Shown: positions 5,043 to 5,220 of the stretch, in pieces
Numbering within the stretch: the first letter of the stretch is position 1
Layout: each line of letters begins with the position of its first letter
Assembly: GCA_018400355.1 (NCBI GenBank)
Contig: JAGYMV010000064.1
Coordinates: 1 to 5,220, forward strand
Source: Wenzhouxiangella sp.
Lineage (GTDB): Bacteria; Pseudomonadota; Gammaproteobacteria; Xanthomonadales; Wenzhouxiangellaceae
DNA length: 5,220 nucleotides
Direction of reading: 5' to 3'
Made by a program: the position numbers and the translations under genes
The notes under the pieces: generated by a model
What the model was told of the DNA's origin: nothing
The model's input: the letters and a program-made list of their open reading frames with translations, nothing else
Databases searched by the model: none

Positions 5043-5220
5043 TGAGCCTTGCTAATGAGCCTCTCGTTGGGTTGCACCCAGCCACCCAATCGAAACAAAA
5101 TCCATGTATGGTGAATGACCATGCAGTGTTCATCACACGATTGCTGGCTGGCCACTTGGGAGAGAAAAAATGAAACACGGCTTGATGCACTTGAAACAGC
5201 CACAGCGAATGATGGATTGA

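Noticed and set aside
5066..5082. Hairpin after fic (GTTGGGT, loop TGC, ACCCAGC) as a terminator
   Set aside because: The stem includes a G-T pair, the loop is small, and no T-tract follows on either strand. A nearby direct repeat ATGAGCCT (5042-5049, 5055-5062) adds nothing to the case.
5015..5203. Minus-strand frames at the right edge (5015-5203 and 4963-5190)
   Set aside because: They overlap the fic 3' end in antisense, resemble no family I recognise, and have no convincing start site.
5170..5220. 16-codon plus-strand frame at the right edge after a GGGAG
   Set aside because: Too short, no recognisable content, and ends exactly at the window edge by chance.

Overview
The window looks like part of a proteobacterial chromosome. 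The reasons are a succinylase-branch DapE, a TrmJ of the E. coli type with its helical C-terminal extension, and moderately high-GC housekeeping genes. It could be beta- or gammaproteobacterial; the sequence alone does not settle the genus.

Left part (about 1-2118, minus strand). This is a tight housekeeping run reading right to left: trmJ (tRNA 2'-O-methyltransferase), then dapE (succinyl-diaminopimelate desuccinylase), whose start overlaps the trmJ stop. At the left edge are the first 19 codons of a small protein with an N-terminal membrane segment, possibly ftsB. A clean TATAAT box lies only 6 nt before the trmJ ATG, so the trmJ message may be leaderless.

Middle (2174-3587, minus strand). 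This is a two-gene AbiE-type (type IV) toxin-antitoxin cassette. The winged-helix antitoxin AbiEi overlaps the nucleotidyltransferase toxin AbiEii by 8 nt. AbiEii is visibly more AT-rich than dapE and trmJ, which fits acquisition by transfer. Transcription through the cassette could run on into trmJ; no convincing terminator separates them.

Right part (3894-5042, plus strand). A divergent class II Fic AMP-transferase carries an N-terminal DUF4172 region, an intact HPF...GNGR..R active site, an upstream inhibitory motif and a C-terminal winged helix. The last 178 nt hold no gene I can support.

Control region (3588-3893, 306 nt). This divergent intergenic region is the most interesting part. 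It holds three 23-bp dyads of one architecture (10-bp arms around a 3-bp A+T centre, arm consensus TTCGGCTCA / TGAGCCGAA). One lies on the abiE side and two on the fic side, and there are extra lone half-sites, one overlapping the abiEi start codon. One DNA-binding protein, either AbiEi or the Fic winged helix, probably controls both toxin modules, linking an AbiE pair and a Fic enzyme into one regulated locus. The shared repeats are seen directly; the identity of the regulator and the joint function are inference.
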